Part shown: positions 61,115 to 64,000 of the stretch, piece by piece
How positions within the stretch are numbered: position 1 is the first letter of the stretch
Layout of the letters: every line of letters starts with the position of its first letter
Assembly (NCBI GenBank): GCA_006386115.1
Contig: VFIW01000126.1
Location: 56,349-120,348 of the forward strand
Reading direction: 5' to 3'
DNA length: 64,000 nt
Source: Globisporangium splendens
Lineage: Eukaryota > Oomycota > Peronosporomycetes > Pythiales > Pythiaceae
Made by a program: the position numbers and the translations under genes
The notes under the pieces: model-generated
Told to the model about the DNA's origin: nothing
Seen by the model: the letters and a program-made list of their open reading frames with translations, nothing else
Databases searched by the model: none

Positions 61115-62683
61115 ATGGAAGCTCTTCGGTATTCTCAGGCTGCAAGGGGAGGGCCTGACACGTCCTACGACATCGACTATGTCGAGATCACGGGACCGCC
61201 CAAATTTCTCGAGGAAATAACGAAGCTCGAGTTTACCGTCGGAACATTCAAGCACGCTATTTCCAAGACAAAGGATGACTACCTGTTGGTCGCGTACCAG
61301 CCGGGATACGTTTATGCCAAGGTTACGGAGGAGCAGCGAACGAGTATCGTCCGTGGCCTTTCTTGGCACTTTCGAGTGACGTTGGAGAAAAGCCTCGATC
61401 CCACAGTGCTGCTCAAGAGTGTGACTCGTCGGATCACGTCAGCCGGGCTCGTCATGCTCCTTGCCGATTACGCCGAGCTGAGCGAAATCGTCTACATCAA
61501 CTACGGGATGAAGGCTGATTTTAATGACTACTCATGGCTGAGCAGCCTTCCACCGCAGTGCAAGGTGACGGTCGATGTCGGCGTCGATGATGTTTGTACC
61601 ATTGGAGACCACGCGGTTTTTTGTCGCTTTACCGGTGGTCCGATGATCGACCACATCTATCGGAACTATGAGCTGTTCACTGTACTTCAGTTCGGTGAAG
61701 GGTTGGCGTTTGGTACGTGTGTGATGAATGCCCGACGTAACAATCCGACTCAAATGGTGAAGGCTCGAGTGTATTCGAAGATTGTACACTCTCTGAAGGC
61801 GAATGTGCAAGCTGAATTTGGACCAAGCCCGCGCAAAATGAAGATCCTCCGTCGTTATGAGAACTACTACAAGCGCATTCCGGTGGCATACCTTCGCGAC
61901 ATTTCTACGTGTGAAGATTTGCGTACTGAGATTCGCCTCCGGATGCGATCTTTCGATACCTTGATTGCTGATTTTGAGAAGTGGCGCACCCAAGTTTACT
62001 CACGATTGGAATTTCGACGAGTGTCGCTGCCTGAGATCATGTATTCAATGCCGCAGATTCTCGACTGGGCAAAATCGAAGAACGTGTTCCAGGGCAATAA
62101 CAGTGTTGGTTGTTCGCGCCTGCAAGTCCAATTGTACCACATCCTGAATAATTCGCATGGATACGCAGGCATGGGTTCGGTGGCGAGCATTAACAAGTCG
62201 CGAGAATTGATTGCCCAAGCCTCCCAGTTTTACCAAGCCAAGCGAGCGAGTGATGGGTATGCTTTTGGATATGCACGAAACGACACTGTCGACGAGGTGA
62301 TTGAAGTGATGAGCGATTCTGAAGAAGAGGAATCCAAGATGGACGTTGATGCGGGTTATGTTCAAATTGTTAACCCAGTGGAAGTGATCGATTTGATCAA
62401 TGATGAAGTTTATGACGACAGTAGTGGTGATGACGAAGGCGAACTATCTGAAGATTCAAGTGAACGTCGTCAACGTTATGCGCCGGTTCCCCCTGCCAGG
62501 CTTCGCGCTGATGTCGAGCGTCATTTGTTCATTGTGCAAGAAGGGCGTGCCCAGAAGTTCAACGTGCGCACCACTGGTGGAAGTATTTGGGCGCGTGCCG
62601 CGACGAGGGAGAGCCTGATCGATCGCGTTGTCGAAGACCTTGGAGAGAACTGGCGTGAGTATGTGATGATGGTAGGGTGGTAA
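61115..62683 (+). CDS. Orphan protein, 522 aa, with SUMO-interaction-like motifs
   Basis: A single exon of 522 residues; I do not recognise it. The first 380 residues look globular and well folded (YVEITGPPKFLEEITKLEFT, YTLPD-less, WLSSLPPQCKVTVDVGVDDV, LRRYENYYKRIPVAYLRDI). The composition is less GC-rich than that of the left-hand genes. At about 397-440 two hydrophobic-acidic motifs occur, VIEVMSDSEEEE and VEVIDLINDE, which fit SUMO-interaction motifs. An acidic Ser-rich stretch follows, then a small basic domain. It may be a nuclear protein of a mobile or lineage-specific family, given its setting among repeats and tRNA debris. The core-promoter match directly upstream argues that it is or was expressed. 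No transposase or polymerase motif is visible. Confidence 0.7.
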   Translation: MEALRYSQAARGGPDTSYDIDYVEITGPPKFLEEITKLEFTVGTFKHAISKTKDDYLLVAYQPGYVYAKVTEEQRTSIVRGLSWHFRVTLEKSLDPTVLLKSVTRRITSAGLVMLLADYAELSEIVYINYGMKADFNDYSWLSSLPPQCKVTVDVGVDDVCTIGDHAVFCRFTGGPMIDHIYRNYELFTVLQFGEGLAFGTCVMNARRNNPTQMVKARVYSKIVHSLKANVQAEFGPSPRKMKILRRYENYYKRIPVAYLRDISTCEDLRTEIRLRMRSFDTLIADFEKWRTQVYSRLEFRRVSLPEIMYSMPQILDWAKSKNVFQGNNSVGCSRLQVQLYHILNNSHGYAGMGSVASINKSRELIAQASQFYQAKRASDGYAFGYARNDTVDEVIEVMSDSEEEESKMDVDAGYVQIVNPVEVIDLINDEVYDDSSGDDEGELSEDSSERRQRYAPVPPARLRADVERHLFIVQEGRAQKFNVRTTGGSIWARAATRESLIDRVVEDLGENWREYVMMVGW

Positions 62684-63254
62684 GAACTGATCTGTTACCA
62701 GTATCTTAGATGACTGAAGCGAATAAAATCACGAAATTTTGGGATTAATGAGTTTAATGCGATGACACTAATGGTTCTGTCTGGTGGTGAGATCGACTGT
62801 GTTGACGTGTGAATTGACTTGTAGACAGGCGCGTAGAGAGGTGTACAGACAAAAATGAGTCAGTCTACCGGTGTGTCAGACAGGGTTGCCATGTGAATAA
62901 AAGAGGCTTTGTCTGCTGATGAGACAGAGAAGATTATGCTTTGACGTTGTTTCCTAACCGCGAACGTGTGTATCCAAGGAATAATCCCATCCGTCTGACA
63001 TTGTAACGACTGATACGTGCTAAGCAACCTCGGTGGTGATCTCTCCGGCAACTTAACTCAGTCTAGGCTTAGAGGAGCGCTTCCCTTGCGGGAGACGTAT
63101 AGAGCACCAGTCTGACCTGTGGCTCCAACCCCAATGCAGAGCTTATACACGACAATTACCGCAAGGACAACGTCAGTGTGCACCAAATGTGGTTTGAAAA
63201 TCCTGCTTCATCACAGGTGCTCTACCGTTGAGCGACAAATCACATTCAGAATTA
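62684..63254. other. Intergenic region with tRNA-like debris
   Basis: No protein gene. On the minus strand, at about 63160-63245, a tRNA D-arm (GCTCAACGGTAGAGC) is followed by an anticodon-arm-like CCTGTGATGAAGCAGG and a broken T-loop (TTTTCAAACC). The acceptor arms do not pair, so it is a tRNA pseudogene or fragment. A further anticodon-arm-like piece (GCGCTTCCCTTGCGGGAG) lies on the plus strand near 63077-63094. Confidence 0.4.
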
Positions 63255-63327
63255 TGTGCCAGGCGGGATTTGAACCCGCGCCACCTGTGTAGAACACTGG
63301 CGCTCTAACCATTTGAGCGACTGGCAC
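63255..63327 (-). tRNA. tRNA-Arg (anticodon TCT)
   Basis: Read on the minus strand, the 73-nt cloverleaf has acceptor GTGCCAG/CTGGCAC (7 of 7 pairs) and a D-arm GCTC/GAGC. The T-arm is GCGGG-TTCAAAT-CCCGC (5 of 5), and the discriminator is A. The anticodon arm is CCAGT-GTTCTAC-ACAGG. The anticodon TCT is flanked by T33 and A37 and reads AGA arginine codons. One pair is broken (A29 against A41), and position 32 is an unusual G. There is no intron and CCA is not encoded, as expected for a nuclear tRNA. Confidence 0.85.
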
Positions 63328-63369
63328 ATACGAAAATAGCGTCATGTAATATCATCTAGCATTTCATTT

Positions 63370-63436
63370 TTATATCTATATCTATATCTATATCTATATC
63401 TATATCTATATCTATATATATATCTATATCTATATC
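63370..63436. repeat. (TATATC)n microsatellite
   Basis: About 11 hexamer units of TATATC with one short interruption (TATATATA) run directly into the telomere-type motif that follows. Confidence 0.9.
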
Positions 63437-63464
63437 TAGGGTTTAGGGTTTAGGGTCCCTAAAC
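63437..63464. repeat. TTTAGGG run ending in a head-to-head palindrome
   Basis: TAGGGTTTAGGGTTTAGGG (63437-63455) is followed by T and CCCTAAAC. The 17-bp GTTTAGGGTCCCTAAAC at 63448-63464 is a perfect palindrome around its centre base, as would arise from two telomere ends joined head to head. Confidence 0.75.
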
Positions 63465-63521
63465 AGGTCATCGAAGTATAGTGAAGTCCAGATAAACCGG
63501 AGCACGCATCTCGGCTTCTCC

Positions 63522-63620
63522 ATGTCGTGACCTTTTTGGCTCGGATTTCCTATTTAAATGCTCCGTGTCATGTCTGCGGTTCTTTTTTTCGCAAAAATGT
63601 CGTGACCTTTTTGGCTCGGA
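63522..63620. repeat. Direct repeat, 24 bp perfect, 75 bp apart
   Basis: The 24 bases at 63522-63545 (core GACCTTTTTGGCTCGGA) recur exactly at 63597-63620. The downstream sequence is also similar (a CTGCTCCG or ATGCTCCG follows each copy), so the duplicated unit is about 75 bp. Confidence 0.8.
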
Positions 63621-63664
63621 ATTGCTAATAAACTGCTCCGAATACAAATGTCAAGTCATGTTGC

Positions 63665-64000
63665 TCACATACAAAAAAAAAAAACAAGTCACTGGGTTTC
63701 GTGCGAGGGTTTACCGTACTGTCGAACAGAAAATAAAACACCAACAGCCAATCAAAACACTGCATTCACAAACCCTCGCCAATCCGAGTCGAGAGACCTG
63801 CACTACACTTGCAAAGAGTATACCATACAAAAAACAAGTGACTTTTGGACAGAAAAAGGACACGACACCATACAAACTACAAGTCACTGGGTTTAGCAGC
63901 ACACCATACAAACATCAAGTCACTGCACCACATACAAACTCCAAGTCACTGCACCACATACAAACTCCAAGTCACTGGGCTTAGCAGCACACCATACAAA
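63665..64000. repeat. CATACAAA...CAAGTCACTG tandem repeat array, continues past window
   Basis: At least six copies of ACATACAAA or CCATACAAA followed by CAAGTCACTG occur. The last ones alternate between a 26-bp unit (with GCACCACATACAAACTCC) and a 36-bp unit (with GGGTTTAGCAGCACACC). The first copy carries a run of A. The array is cut by the window end. Confidence 0.8.

Noticed and set aside
63437..63464. Chromosome end
   Set aside because: Only three TTTAGGG-type units, then an inverted unit and more than 500 bp of further sequence; it is interstitial.
63665..64000. CRISPR-like appearance of short repeats with similar spacing
   Set aside because: The spacers are themselves repeated and the repeat varies. 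The genome is eukaryotic, so this is a tandem repeat array.

Overview
The window looks like nuclear DNA of an oomycete (stramenopile). Its genes are dense and closely spaced and carry short GT-AG introns, mostly 65-125 bp. The families present (OSCA/TMEM63 channels, ABCB transporter, secreted GH5 glucanase with EGF-like tail, expanded calpain, a Myb-like domain with a KWTDEE motif) fit oomycetes. Two sites resemble the oomycete Inr/FPR core promoter, and interstitial TTTAGGG telomere-type repeats occur at the right. Species cannot be told from sequence alone. Most multi-exon models below were assembled by hand from splice sites and give intact reading frames; gene ends are coding limits only.

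Layout, left to right. 0-8 kb: the 3' end of a TMEM33-like membrane protein gene converges on a CHD-type chromatin remodeller. 8-22 kb: a coiled-coil protein with a dynein-adaptor-like CC1 box, a UbiA-fold membrane protein lacking most catalytic aspartates, an APC-family transporter, a KWTDEE-domain nuclear protein, a small orphan and a second CC1-box coiled-coil protein. 22-33 kb: 5-formyl-THF cyclo-ligase, an ER J-protein, an FAAH-like amidase, an ACBD5-like acyl-CoA-binding protein and a calpain-like protein with lost catalytic residues and zinc repeats. 33-55 kb: a third CC1-box protein, two OSCA/TMEM63 paralogues, an RPRD/Rtt103-like CID protein, a small membrane-like orphan, eIF3a, a TnpB/Fanzor relic, an orphan with an internal duplication and a full-size ABCB transporter. 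55-64 kb: a GH5 glucanase-like protein lacking its nucleophile, a small secreted protein, then a gene-poor, AT-richer, repeat-rich stretch. That stretch holds an orphan ORF with SUMO-interaction-like motifs, a tRNA-Arg with a stem mismatch, tRNA debris, microsatellites and telomere-like repeats.

The left 55 kb is ordinary housekeeping and transport content, arranged partly as divergent pairs sharing short promoters (adaptor/MTHFS, amidase/ACBP, OSCA/CID, small orphan/eIF3a, OSCA/ABCB). Three things stand out. First, three separate coiled-coil genes carry the AAxxG CC1-box signature of dynein-dynactin adaptors, two of them also sharing an undescribed C-terminal domain. Second, three enzyme-fold proteins (UbiA, calpain, GH5) have lost catalytic residues. 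Third, there is a degenerate eukaryotic TnpB/Fanzor nuclease relic. The right 7 kb behaves like accessory or formerly subtelomeric sequence.
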